DNA of 64,000 nt from assembly GCA_963422505.1 (NCBI GenBank), contig OY730194.1, forward strand, positions 89,137,886-89,201,885, given 5' to 3'. The notes under the pieces were generated by a model. It worked only from the letters and a program-made list of their open reading frames with translations. It did not search any database and was not told the origin of the DNA. This DNA comes from Pseudognaphalium luteoalbum (taxonomy: Eukaryota > Streptophyta > Magnoliopsida > Asterales > Asteraceae). The position numbers and the translations under genes were made by a program. Positions 34,184 to 44,582 of the stretch are shown here, piece by piece. Positions within the stretch are counted from its first letter, which is position 1. Each line of letters opens with the position of its first letter.

Positions 34184-35663
34184 TATTTTAACTTAGACAT
34201 TTTAGACTTGAGAGTTTTTATAACTGACAAGTTAAATATGTATGATTTTTAAACTAGACAAATGATATATAATTTAAAGATATAATTGGAAGTTTAGTTT
34301 TATTATATAACAGTTCAATTAAGTCTTAGAAATTATATAAGTTAGTTAATTATAAACTTAAATGTTTGGTGATTATTCACAGTACATTAGAGTTTAAATT
34401 TAATTAATGTTTGTTAAGTGTTTGATATAAGACTTAGGAAATCTTAGGTTGATTCAGGGTAATTAATAAACGATTTATAAGTTATATATTTCGCGTTTAT
34501 TACACAAAAGGATTAGTATTGGAATTTTTAGATTGATTCAGGGAAATCAATAAGAGAATTTAAATTATTAATTTATTTGTGTTTGTTTGTTTTCTCTAGG
34601 AATGGAAATACTAGATCTATCAGATTCAGAAAATGATATTTTGGATGAGATAGATGAAGAGATTGATTATGATCTTGAAGAGGGAGAATTTCAACCACCT
34701 ACAGATTGGACTGCTGTTTCTGAGATTGTGCAAGATATGAGTGTAGATCTAGATGAACATATAGATGAACATCATGTGAGCCCATCTAGGACAGAGGTTG
34801 TTATTGATAATGATGAAGGTCCAACAATTGTCGACATAGATGAAGATATCGATGATTCAACCGAGTCTGAAACTGAAGTTCTTATTCATACGAATAATCC
34901 TGCTGTGAATTATAGGAAACTTCCGAAACAAAAGAAGAAGATTGAAGTTTCTGAAGTGGATATTACTGGAAAGAGAGAATCACGCAGAGGGATTATTGGT
35001 TGGTACTTTGATTCTGAGCTGAAGCTGTTTGCTATTAAAAGATTTGACGGAGTTCAATATTTTGAGCGAAAGCTTGCAGTGTTTAGTTCTTTGCCTAGAT
35101 TTGAAATTCAAGATTTGGCTAGATTACCTTTAAATAATCCAAGTGATGATTTTGTTGGAAGATATGTTGAACATATAATCAAGACTGAGGTTAGAGCTAA
35201 TAAGTTTGAAAAGATTAAGCCAAGAAAAGGAAAGTCTATCAAGTTGGCAGAGAGAAGTCAAAGGACAGGAAGAAGAAGAAGCAAGAAGGTTTATCCATCT
35301 GTCAAGTGTGTACAGCAGATTCCACTGAAGATAATGCCACAAGATATTTTGGGAAATATGAAATGTTGGTATGTGGATTCAGAAACAGGAGAAGTTGTTA
35401 TGGTTGAAGCAGATGATCAGGTTGAAAGTGGTGAGCGTGAGATTTTTAAAGTTTATGACCATCGACAATTAATGAATATGTCGAAGAAAAATTTGTTAAA
35501 GTTACATGAAAATAGAATCTTGACGACAGAAGCATGGGGTGATTTAGCACGAGATTATCAAATGATGGTTAAGACTTGTATTAAGATGAAGATATACGCA
35601 GGAAGTAAAATTTACAAATGAAGACTAAAGACAAGCGTGAAGATAAAGATGCTAGAGCTATTG

Positions 35664-35676
35664 TCAAGGGGGAGTC
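35664..35676 (+). other. Polypurine tract of element A
   Basis: caagggggagtc directly before the 3' LTR start at 35677. Confidence 0.85.
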
Positions 35677-36199
35677 TGTTGAGACATAGTTTGTGACAAC
35701 AGATCTAGCTTGAAATAGGACTGGTGTAATTATTATTATGTTTGTGTATTGGTTTAGATTTGTAGATAAATATTTCGTTAATAAAGATAGACGAAATTTT
35801 GTATTTAATATATACGTTTGTTGCAAGTCGAGATCTTAAGTCGCAAGTGTTGCGAAGCGAGGTGAGATCTGAACTCGCAAAGCAATGGACATAAGGAGCT
35901 TGGCGAGTCGAGTTCATTATGGGCTTGGGCTGCGTAGCGAGTTGAGACGACTTATTTAAATGATTTTTTTTTAGAAAATAAATAACTTTTGATTAGACTT
36001 TTGCAATTCCTGCGAACTTAGTATCCAGAGAAAACAAAACCTAACGGCTAGGCTTTGACGGTTTTTCGTTTAAAGCAAAGTATTAGATTACCTAAAACGC
36101 GAACTTATTCGTTGTTAGTAAGATAACATCGTATTAAGGAATTCCGCATCTTAATACTACAGATAACGAAGTTATCGATCCTAGAACTAGGGACTTACA
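35677..36199 (+). repeat. 3' LTR of element A
   Basis: 523 bp, same ends as the 5' LTR, with one internal deletion of about 32 bp around the gcga array. Followed by the TSD TATCA. Confidence 0.92.
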
Positions 36200-36204
36200 T
36201 ATCA

Positions 36205-37435
36205 GGACAACATGCAATTATTAGGAAATACTAAGTGTTATTTCGATTATCAGTATATTTGTCCACTTTAAATTTACTTAGCACACTTATAGCACCCTTT
36301 ATAAAATTTATTTCAAGACGATTACTGATATTGTTTGTCCACTTAAACATGTTACATCCGGGTCTGTGAGTTAACATGAATATTTCTCCATGGTCCCCAC
36401 CTATGACATACCTCTGTAACCTAGACATGAGAATAGCTTCCAAATCTAGAGAGAATATAAGAGTATCAATTTTAAGAATCAAGTCAGCGATGACAGGTCT
36501 GTACAAACGTACAACAAAGCGACATAACTTGATTCAGGTTTAAGCAAAACCAGACTTAGTCAAACCATTTTGGTGACCTTGTTAGGTATCTTGTGATTTA
36601 AGACTTTTTAAGTAAATTGACTTGCGTTTGCTTAACTTTTAAGCATATACTAATTGAGACCAGGTATGTACTTACGTACAACAGAGGAAATAATCAGTAT
36701 AGACTCCTAAATAATTTTAGATAAACCTCAGGTATAGAAGTATGTCACGCTACATTAAGGAATTAAGAAATTTAGTCGTACATCATACGGTGTTTACCAC
36801 AAGATCATAGACACGTATTAGAATTACTTCTTAAGAACCCAGAAACCGGTGTGTATCATGTCTAACAATACATCATATGATGAAGCTAATATTTATAAAA
36901 GCTATTTTAAACATGCCAGATAAACCTACTGACACATCAAACATAAACCTTAAAATTTCTATTTTGTGCATGTCATCTGATGTACAATCATTTCCCATAT
37001 TGTTTACAGACACAATCCAATATCTTTTTGAGGAATAAGAATCTTGCTGTTCACATTTCTGATCCAAATAATCAGAATTTTAATTACTCCCCCTAAACAG
37101 CAAATTGTTTTCAAAAATCCAATTCAAAGGTACTCCCCTTAAACATTAAACATATGTCTGTATTTTTTTTTAAATTAACAAATCTCGCAACATTACATTA
37201 CTTTGATACTAAAAAGTACAAAGAATTGTTGTTGCATAACTAACAAATAAAATTAAATAAAAGTTTCAAAATCACATATCTAGTCATATCAAATACCTTT
37301 TTAGCACTTTAACCACCTGAACTTCAGAAATTTCATTATTCCAGTCACCATTCTTCCAACAATATCACATCCATGCAGTAACTAAAACATATTAGCTAAC
37401 AAGAACTTGACTGCATCACCACAAACAATCCAACA
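36205..37435 (-). other. Non-coding internal region of element B
   Basis: Lies 3' of gag on the element strand and joins, across element A, to 17972-18367. No pol domain is recognisable. It holds two ttgtacgt..gtaca palindromes (near 36496 and 36659) and two purine-tract-like words on the minus strand (complements of tactccccctaaac near 37085 and gtactccccttaaac near 37131). Confidence 0.6.
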
Positions 37436-39174
37436 TTAGAGTTTATGGGACACCCAAGCCTTGATAAACTTGGGTTGTCCATTGTCATCCATAATTATCA
37501 CATCCATGAGTTTATGATATTTTAAAAACTCAGTCGATTTCATAGATGTGTTGTTAGTGGATTTTGGTTTCCAAACCTGCTTAGGTTCGGATGATTTGTT
37601 TTTAACAATGCTTTGCTGTTGAACTTGAGGTCTACTAGGCACAACGTTGTTTACTCTAGCCATAGGTTGTGGAGAGTTTGATGTACAACTAGATACAGGC
37701 GAATACGAACGACGTCTTGAAAAAGATTTTGAAAAAGATTTTGAAAAAGAATTCTTAAAAGAAGAAGTTCTTGGCATCCTTCTACCAAACCTATCTAGGG
37801 ATAATAACCTACAATCCCTAATAATATGGCCCTGTTGACCACAACGAAAGCAAGAACGTCTCTCAACATAAGATTGATTCCAATGAGTTCCCTCAAATCG
37901 TTTTGGTGGAGGATAATACACAGAAGGTCTATTAACAGGAACATTTGTTGAACATGCACTCTTAGGTGAACATGTTGAAGTAGATGTTCCCGAGGTTGAG
38001 TTAGTTGATGTTGAATATTTATTATTTTCAAATTTATCAACTATTTTATCTTTCTTAAAATCCTTTTTAACATTTTTAACTTGGAAGGATTCATTGTCAA
38101 CCTTAGCTTTGCATTTGCTTTTAAACCGTTCATCATTTTCCGTTGTAATGATGAAATTTTCAGGTTTGACATTTATTTTCTCAACCTTAATGGTAGACTC
38201 TTCTGGTATATCTTCTACATCAATAACCTCCTTGATACTCACCAGAGGTTTACTTCCATCCTTAACAAATATAGGCCTAACAAACTCGACCTGTTTAACT
38301 TGCTTATAAACTGGTGTATTAACAGAATTTGTGTCTACTTTTGTGGAAGAAGGCACATAGTCTTTGATTGCATCCTTAACAGGCATTGGAAGATAGTCCA
38401 TAGGAGGAGGTACATTGTTATATCCAATACCTGCCTTGCTTTTCGTATCAGTCCTTTGCTTATCAAGGATGTAATCAAATATCATGTTTGACATAGCAAA
38501 ATTTGACATTTTTCGTTTAAGATCATCAGCTTCAGATTTAGAGTCAGCAAGCTCTTTGTTAAGCAAATAAATTTCTTTCAAATAACTATCTATTTCATCT
38601 TGTTGACTATAGATTTTAGCTTTGAACGCTTGAGACTCATCTTGATATGCTTTGAATTTCTTTTCATAAGCTAATTCATTTTCTTTCAAAACCTTATTAG
38701 CCTCTGTCAAATTTTCGAGATTTGATCGCAGGGTTTCAATGTCATCCATGTACCTGTTGTTAAAACCAGTTAATTGAATGCAAGATAAACATGTAAATGC
38801 ATCAGAATTAACCTCTTTTGTTTGAGCCACAAGTTATAGCCACCGCAACACTTTTCGATGGCATCCCAAAGATCATACGCATTTTTGTGGTGCTTAAACA
38901 ACTGTAAGATCTCCTTTGATAAAGATCCTTGAATTTCTGTGAAAGTCTTCCATTCATCATCCTATGCTATACGTTCTTCGAGAGTCATTGATTTATATGA
39001 TTTTGCACTTCGTGTTCCTTCCCTAACTGCCATTTCATATCTCTCAGTCAATGAAATCCACATGTCTGGATCATAAGAAGAGATGTAGGCCTCAAAATCT
39101 CTTCTCCAGCTTGAGTATTTGGTGTTTTGGGTGAACATCGGAAGGTTGTTGCGAACACTATGCAGGAGCGACAT
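37436..39174 (-). pseudogene. Gag-like protein of element B (zinc knuckle), broken
   Basis: Starts at 39174 with MSLLHSVRNNLPMFT and then YSSWRRDFEAYISS, a copia gag N-terminal pattern (compare YYSWRDRFESYCR in element A). A TAG at 38962 follows ERIA (CAG-to-TAG would explain it). The frame then shifts near 38835, with an apparent deletion of the middle of gag. The rest has a long coiled coil, a CCHC knuckle CFRCGQQGHIIRDC (near 37810-37850), an Arg/Ser-rich stretch and ends GQPKFIKAWVSHKL. The end lines up with the point in element A just before protease (TKTVMAWVPLEN), so B codes for gag and stops where pol would begin. Confidence 0.82.
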
Positions 39175-39469
39175 CTTTTAAATAAGAACTTTAGCGGATC
39201 AAAGACAACCAGATTCTCCCACCAAAATTTGGTTCAAAAAAGTTTAAAATTTCTCGAGTACAACTAAACTTTTCCCAAACTTGAATTATAAACTTTTAAG
39301 CTCAAAAACAAAATTTGGTACTACAAATATTTTCGTGAATTTCCAGCCAAAAATTCAACCGAAAAACGTCCAAAAATGCCCGGATAAAGTGAAACTTTTT
39401 CCAAGTTAAACTTGAATACTTTTAAGCCTATGAACGAAATTTGGAAACTCAATTTTTTTTTACCTGGCA

Positions 39470-39668
39470 AGGGTTAGCGACACAAAGGTTGTGTCGCAAC
39501 TTTGTATCGCAGTTCAGTAACTCCAAATTAGCGACACAAAAACTTGTGTCGCAGCTTATGTCGCCTAATCAAAGGCTTATGTCGCAAATGTATGTCGCGA
39601 ACTTGTGTCGCACTTTGAAAACGCTAATTAGCGACACAAATCTTGTGTCACAGGTTGTGTCGCAAAAC
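39470..39668. repeat. gcgacacaa / ttgtgtcgc array in the leader of B
   Basis: Alternating forward and inverted copies: gcgacacaaaggttgtgtcgc, gcgacacaaaaacttgtgtcgc, gcgacacaaatcttgtgtcac and shorter ones. Each pair can form a hairpin with an 8-9 bp stem. The same word is in both LTRs of B and in solo LTR C2. Confidence 0.88.
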
Positions 39669-39882
39669 GGCGCTGAGCAGATTCCAAAACCCAAAAATCG
39701 AAAATTTTCGAAACCCTAACGATTTTTGAAAATCGATTAACGAACTAACCCATAAAACACCTTCGGAAAACGCAATCTTCAAGCAATCAAACCCAGAAAC
39801 GAAGATTAATCAATAAAACCTTCGTGAATCAAATCGAAAATGTTCAAATCACGATCCGAAACCGTTGAATAACTGATTCACG

Positions 39883-39894
39883 GCTCTGATACCA
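39883..39894 (-). other. Primer binding site of element B
   Basis: gctctgatacca is the complement of tggtatcagagc, 2 nt from the LTR edge at 39897. It fixes the minus orientation of B. Confidence 0.92.
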
Positions 39895-40997
39895 TTTGTA
39901 GGTGCCATGTACTGTCGCACCCCCAAATTCGGGTTGCAGAAGCGAATCGGGTCAGGACACGACTAATCAATAATCACAGCTCAAAGATATAGTGAACGAC
40001 TCTATATGTGTCGTTTTACAGCTTGTATTGATAAAATTAAAGTTTACATCAAAATATAGTTTACATTAGCTCAGTTCCTGGATTGAGAGATTTACATACA
40101 TAATTAATCTATACAAAATATAATAATGCAGCTAAATCTCCAAATGTTTTGCATGATGACTCGAGCTAATGATATCCTGAATGGCAGTCTAAACCTACTG
40201 CTGAGTACCTGTGATACATGCTAAAATGGGTCAGCGAAACGCTGGTGAGCTCATAGGTTTGTATGTAAACACATATATCGTATAAACCGCAAGATTTAGT
40301 TGAATTTAAAATGCAATTAAGCAAAATAAAAGTTTTACAGCTATGAGCACATAGTCTGAGCTTAACTCGAGGTGTCAGGTCCACATTTAACGAATCCTGA
40401 TTGAGGTGCCTCCCACTAGTGCCTAATCTACACTCGTCTGAACAAATATTAGTACATCCGTTTACCCAGTTAGTGCATGCTAACCCGGACGAGGAGGGTC
40501 AATCCTATATGGTACCATATACTAATATTCACGCTACAACGTATTACCAAACTATGCTGAGGAGGGCTTTAAAAAGATTAGTGATATAACTCATGTAGTA
40601 TTTGTTTGATTTCGTACTTGCGTTCATATAGTAAAATAAAACGAGCAGTATATCACACCCTTGAGTAAAACAGTAAAATAGGGGCTATGAGACTCACCTG
40701 AGTCTGGAGAGTTTAACTAATTAAACTTGAGTTGATTAGCCGAGAATCGATGTCCGAAGACTTGTAACCTGAGGGTGTCCGCGATACGCGATGGTTATAA
40801 ATGTGAGAAGGTATCTATAAAGACTACCTTTGTAGTTGTTCTTTCAACTAGAATGTCCAAATTACTACGATTTGGTTGATTTGGTTATGTTTTGAAAACG
40901 TGTACGGCCCGTTGGTGATTGTTTGTAATAATAATCTCAACTATTATTATTATGATTTCGAAGTGTTATACTTAAAAGTATTTATAAATTTTAGGTG

Positions 40998-41090
40998 ACG
41001 GGGGTCCAGGGCAGCGCCCCTGGTTAGCGGGGTCCCAAGGGTGGCAACCCCTGGCGGGGTCCAAGGGGCTGGCCCCTGGTTGGAGTCGAG
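40998..41090. repeat. ggggtcc...cccctgg array in C2
   Basis: Three imperfect inverted pairs: ggtccagggcagcgcccctgg, ggtcccaagggtggcaacccctgg and ggtccaaggggctggcccctgg. GC-rich in AT-rich surroundings. Confidence 0.8.
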
Positions 41091-41207
41091 ACACTTAGTA
41101 AATGCTTTGGTGAAAAACGCATCTGGACTTCAATTTGGGTGAAATCGAGTGATAAAATTTTAGGTCTCGACACTTAGTAAAATTTGTGTTTTCTTGGTTC
41201 TGTTTCA

Positions 41208-41515
41208 TGCGACATAGCGTGCGACATACGGCTTTGTGTCGCTAAGTGAGACATAGTCTGTTGTGTCACAATTCATGTCTGCGACATAAGGGCTTGTGTC
41301 GCTAAGTGCGACATCCGCAATTTAATGCGATGTAAGGCGTTGTGTCGCTATATGCGACGAGAATGAGTTTTGCGACATAGTGTTTTGTGTCGCTAAATGC
41401 GACATCCGAAGGGTTTGCGACATAGTCACTTGTGTCGCTATATGCGACATAAGTGGGAGTTTTGCGACATAAGGGCTTGTGTCGCAGGTGGTCTGGAGCC
41501 TCTGCGACACAACGA
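41208..41515. repeat. gcgacata / ttgtgtcgc array in C2
   Basis: About seven hairpin-like pairs of gcgacata followed by ttgtgtcgc at about 40-45 bp spacing. This is the relative position where C1 carries its agccgttcggct array. Confidence 0.88.
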
Positions 41516-42921
41516 GCTGTTGGCCGGAATTTGAGCCAAAAACATGTTTTTCGGCGACCGTTTGGTACGATTCTTTTACCCAACCCATATTTGGACATTT
41601 TAAGCTTAAATAAACCGTAAACAAGTAAAAATAAGTGAAATCGGAGTGTCTCGGGTTTTGTCGGAAACTTATAAACTTAACGCCGGAAGAAACCGAAAAG
41701 GTAGAAACGTAGATCGTGACTCCGTGAATCTTTTCTTCCAAACGAGCGTGATGATTTAAGGTGGTTTTGATGGTTATTTTGGTGGTGGAAGTAGTGGTGG
41801 TGTGGTGGTGGAGATGAGAGGAAAAGAGAAGGAGAGAGAGAGAAAGAGATGGTGATAATGAGGAGTGGGGAGGGGGTTTTCCCCCATTTTGGGCAGATTT
41901 TCGGTGGGGCCCACCGAAGTGTGGGTCTCCACTTTTACTCCCGTGCATTTGTGCTCCGTGCGGTGTTCGTTTTTCCAGTTGTTTAAATAATTTTTCGTAC
42001 ATTTAATTATAGGCTTTGAAATACGAATATTTATTCGATATTTTAATTGAAGTATTTCATCAAATACTTAATAATTGAGTTATAAAATATAACTTAACTT
42101 GTTTCGTTTTGTTCGCGAGTTTATTATTTTAATCGCGTAACTGTTGTTTGTACGATACGAATTCGAGTTGAAATATTACATAAATAATATTTTGGATAAG
42201 ATTGAGTTATTAAATAATATTGTATTATTTAATAAAGTTGTTCACCAACGTCCGTATTAATTGAACCGAATTGCATTCAATTTGAAACTTGTACGATTTA
42301 ATCAAATCGTATACTTGTATATATTCAACAATATATATATTGATACATTAATTAGCCTAACACAGAACTAATTACATGTATTACACTTGATTAGGCACTA
42401 ATTACTAGTCCTAATTTGACGGGTATCACATGTATGGACCTAATCAGTCGTTAACTCGATTGAAAGTGCGGAATCCAAAAAAACGAGTATTGAACGTTTA
42501 ATCAATTAACAAACATAGTACCTATAATCTGTTGTATGTATTAACAATTGAAGTATTACGATTACAGACTCTTTCTCTGCTCTCTCCCACAGCTCTCACT
42601 CTCTAGGGTTTGATCAACCAATAAATGAATTCTAACTCCTCTATTTATAGCTGTTAAGCCGACCCTGCGACACAGCCTTTGTGTCTCTATTGCGACACAG
42701 GCTCTGTGTCGCATGAACATTAACTTGTATATTCAATAATTATATTTCGTTTACAGACTCGAATATACACACTAATCACATCACATACTAAGACTAATTG
42801 ACTTTGACAAGTACAAACGTTGACCAAGTGACTGACACACAAAATGCACCAACAGAAGTATAAGTTGTTAAGAATTTTTAAGTAGTGAGGGTGTAAGTTA
42901 TTCATATATTTATTATTAAAA

Positions 42922-43215
42922 GGGAAATTAATAAAAATTCCATTTTTTTCGAAATTATTTTTCGTTTTGCCCTTTCCAAAAAAATGTTACGGATTTGCCC
43001 TACCCGGGCGCAGGTCACATTATGCGACCTGCGACCCGATCACCACGACCTGCAACCCGTGTTAGTTACCGAGTAAAAGAGAAGCCAATCGAAGAGTTCC
43101 CTTGGTCGTTAGTCGCATAGTTCGACCTGCGATCGAGGGTTTGCGACCTGCGCCCTACCAACCCGTTCTGGAGCCGATCACGAGTAGCCCTTGTCCGACC
43201 TGCGACCCGTGACTT
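42922..43215. repeat. Left TIR and subterminal gcgacctgcgacccg array of the MULE
   Basis: The first ~150 bp mirror 53620-53795. From 43010 the word gcgacctgcgaccc recurs six to seven times (e.g. 43033, 43140, 43195) with tgcaaccc variants. Confidence 0.88.
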
Positions 43216-43599
43216 ATTTTTTATATGTATTATTTTTTTAACTTATTTTTTCTACATTTTCTTTATTTTATTTTTGATTACTTTACTTATTTTTTTAACT
43301 TATTTTTTTACCTTTTTAAGTACGTTACTTGTTTTTTTTTTTACTTATTTTTTAGAAACTTTACTTTTTTTTTTTTACTTATTATTTTTTGATACTTTAC
43401 TTTTTATTACTTGTTTTTTTTTTCTAAATTGTTTTTCAGACCTTTGAGATAAGGGAGATAAAATATGTTATCTTTTTAGATCAAATTATCCACAATTTTC
43501 AGGATTTTTCGGATAAGATATGTTATTATCTTTTTGAGATAAAATATTATCTTATCTTTTTGGATAAGATTTTCCGCGATTTTCAGGATTTTCACTTGT

Positions 43600-43610
43600 T
43601 TATAAATAGT
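43600..43610 (+). promoter_or_regulatory. TATA box upstream of the MULE plus-strand ORF
   Basis: tataaatag at 43601, about 75 bp before the ATG at 43675. It follows several 'ggataagatttt' words and 'gattttcaggattttc'. A similar arrangement precedes the transposase on the other strand (minus-strand 'ggataagattttggatg', 'gatttt' words, then TATATAATAAATA near 47560). Confidence 0.5.
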
Positions 43611-43674
43611 GTAACTGAAAGATTGAATTACCAACATTTTACATTCTCACCTTTTTCACATATCTTTTTCACAA

Positions 43675-44157
43675 TGGTTGACAATGATCACTTTTGGTAT
43701 TTCCGTTCTCCAAAATGAAGAACCATTAACTGAGAAAATATACGTCGAAGTTTCTTGGATGTTTAGTGTTGCTTTCCGTCACGCTGGACATTTTCAGGGC
43801 GCAAAAAGAATGTACGTTCAAGGTTTGTTGACGTTTATTGACTGTGTTGAGGCCGATGAATTTTCAACTAAACTTTTTGATACGGCTTTGAACGAGCTAG
43901 GTTACTGGGCTCCAGAGAGGTGGTATTTTTACTTTAAAAAGCATGATAAAGACCTAGATAATGGTTTACAATTGATAACAGATGAGGTCGAGCAACTCAA
44001 GCAGACAACCGACTATGCAAAAATACATAGAGAAATTGAGGTGTATGTTACACGCGATGATCTGTCACATTTCTCGAATTCGGATACTTTAATGCCGTTA
44101 CCAATATCTAAGATTATTACCGGCTCTTCAAGTGCAAGGCGTTTATTCGATTAATTA
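43675..44157 (+). pseudogene. Unknown 158-aa ORF in the MULE, early frameshift
   Basis: I do not recognise this protein. An ATG at 43675 gives MVDNDHFWYFRSPK and then a stop; a shift of frame continues as NEEPLTEKIYVEVSWMFSVA and runs open to 44154. The long frame is soluble-looking, with aromatic residues (WAPERWYFYFKKHDKDLDNG), a helix-rich middle and a Ser-rich end (ITGSSSARRLFD). It has its own TATA box and stands alone on the plus strand between the left TIR and the convergent transposase. The base composition is less AT-rich than its flanks, which supports real coding history. It might be a third MULE gene or a captured host fragment. Confidence 0.5.
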
Positions 44158-44582
44158 TTGGTTAAATCTTGTAATTCGTATTTTTCTTTCAATAAATTGG
44201 ATAGTTGGCCAATTATGTACGTTGTATTGTGAATCTACTTTTATTATTTTTATTACTTATGTAATGATATGTTTAGTAACGTTCAAGCAAACTTATTGAA
44301 TCCAATAGACCACGATAATGCAAACATAGATAACATTCTTAACAAGCACATAACATAGTTTTTGACATCACAACAATTTCAAGTGTGGCTCAAGGCCGAC
44401 TCAAATGTACACTTGGAAAAGTCTGAGTCGCCTGGGACAGTTCTCTTTCCTCCTCGAAATGGCTTGACGTTGATTTTGTGGACGTTTTATCAAGTCAAAA
44501 TAATGACGAGTGCATTAATAATAGGAACATAATAATACAATGTAAATTTTTGGCTTTTTATGAATAAAAGTAACAACTTACT

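Larger units (their letters stand above)
31280..35621 (+). pseudogene. Additional spliced ORF of element A downstream of pol (five exons, env-position ORF, function unknown)
   Basis: Exons 31280-32311, 32453-32536, 32627-33031, 33137-33824 and 34600-35621 join in one frame (three phase-0 introns, one phase-1) with clean GT-AG borders, e.g. donor GTAAGA at 33825 and acceptor TTTCTCTAG at 34599. The product would be about 1,076 aa. The first part has FWDGIQYD and GRQFQKPLVIG; the middle is acidic and Pro/Ser-rich; exon 4 has a coiled coil (TSLESRVKELEQITSKIP); exon 5 is acidic, then basic, and ends ARDYQMMVKTCIKMKIYAGS. Similar proteins are common as unnamed or retroelement-derived entries in Asteraceae, from memory. 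Two in-frame TAG codons (31682, 33698) fit CAG-to-TAG decay. Sireviruses often carry an 'env-like' ORF here, but I see no signal peptide or clear membrane segment. An acceptor (cttacag) just before the ATG suggests an upstream leader exon. Confidence 0.8.
18373..36199 (+). mobile_element. Element A: full-length Sirevirus-like copia retrotransposon, 17.8 kb
   Basis: LTRs at 18373-18927 and 35677-36199 begin TGTTGAGACATAG and end GGGACTTACA. The 5-bp TSD TATCA is exact (18368-18372, 36200-36204). Order: LTR, primer site, leader, gag-pol (19414-25594), about 3 kb of non-coding DNA, solo LTR C1, a spliced additional ORF (31280-35621), purine tract, LTR. Copia domain order (protease, integrase, RT, RNase H), a very long gag with two zinc knuckles and extra coding capacity after pol fit the Sirevirus (SIRE/Maximus) lineage. 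The LTRs differ by about 15 substitutions plus a 32-bp indel by eye, nearly all transitions. It lies inside element B. Confidence 0.9.
39913..42430. mobile_element. Solo LTR C2, 2.5 kb, inserted in the LTR of B
   Basis: Begins TGTCGCACCCCCAAATT and ends ACGGGTATCACA. It lies between TGTAC (39908-39912) and TGTAT (42431-42435), a 5-bp TSD with one change; the other LTR of B reads tgtac at this point, which identifies the target. Related to C1 over most of its length ('gaacgact.tatatg.gtcgttttaca', 'cattcacgctacaa'). Confidence 0.87.
17528..42854 (-). mobile_element. Element B: gag-only copia-type LTR retrotransposon (minus strand), host of nested insertions
   Basis: LTRs at 17528-17959 (3' LTR) and 39897-42854 (5' LTR, split by solo LTR C2) both begin TGTAGGTGCC and end GCACCAACA. 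The 5-bp TSD GAAGT is exact (17523-17527 and 42855-42859). The primer site is on the minus strand next to the right LTR and a purine tract lies next to the left LTR. The body encodes only a gag-like protein (37436-39174); no protease, integrase, RT or RNase H of this element remains between gag and the purine tract. Element A (18373-36199) was inserted into it. Without insertions it would be about 5 kb. By eye its LTRs differ more than those of A, in keeping with its being older. Confidence 0.88.
39897..42854 (-). repeat. 5' LTR of element B, split by solo LTR C2
   Basis: Two pieces, 39897-39912 and 42431-42854, together about 435 bp and matching 17528-17959. Minus-strand TATA box CTATAAATAG at 42641-42650. 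Followed by TSD GAAGT. Confidence 0.9.

Noticed and set aside
17528..36199. Reading A and B as one element with two gag genes
   Set aside because: Each has its own LTR pair, primer site, purine tract and exact TSD, on opposite strands.
37647..38491. Plus-strand ORFs across the gag of element B
   Set aside because: Shadows of the minus-strand gag frame, without conserved motifs.
41322..42002. 226-aa minus-strand ORF
   Set aside because: It reads through the gcgacata array and low-complexity part of LTR C2; the repeated peptide mirrors the DNA repeat and has no domain.
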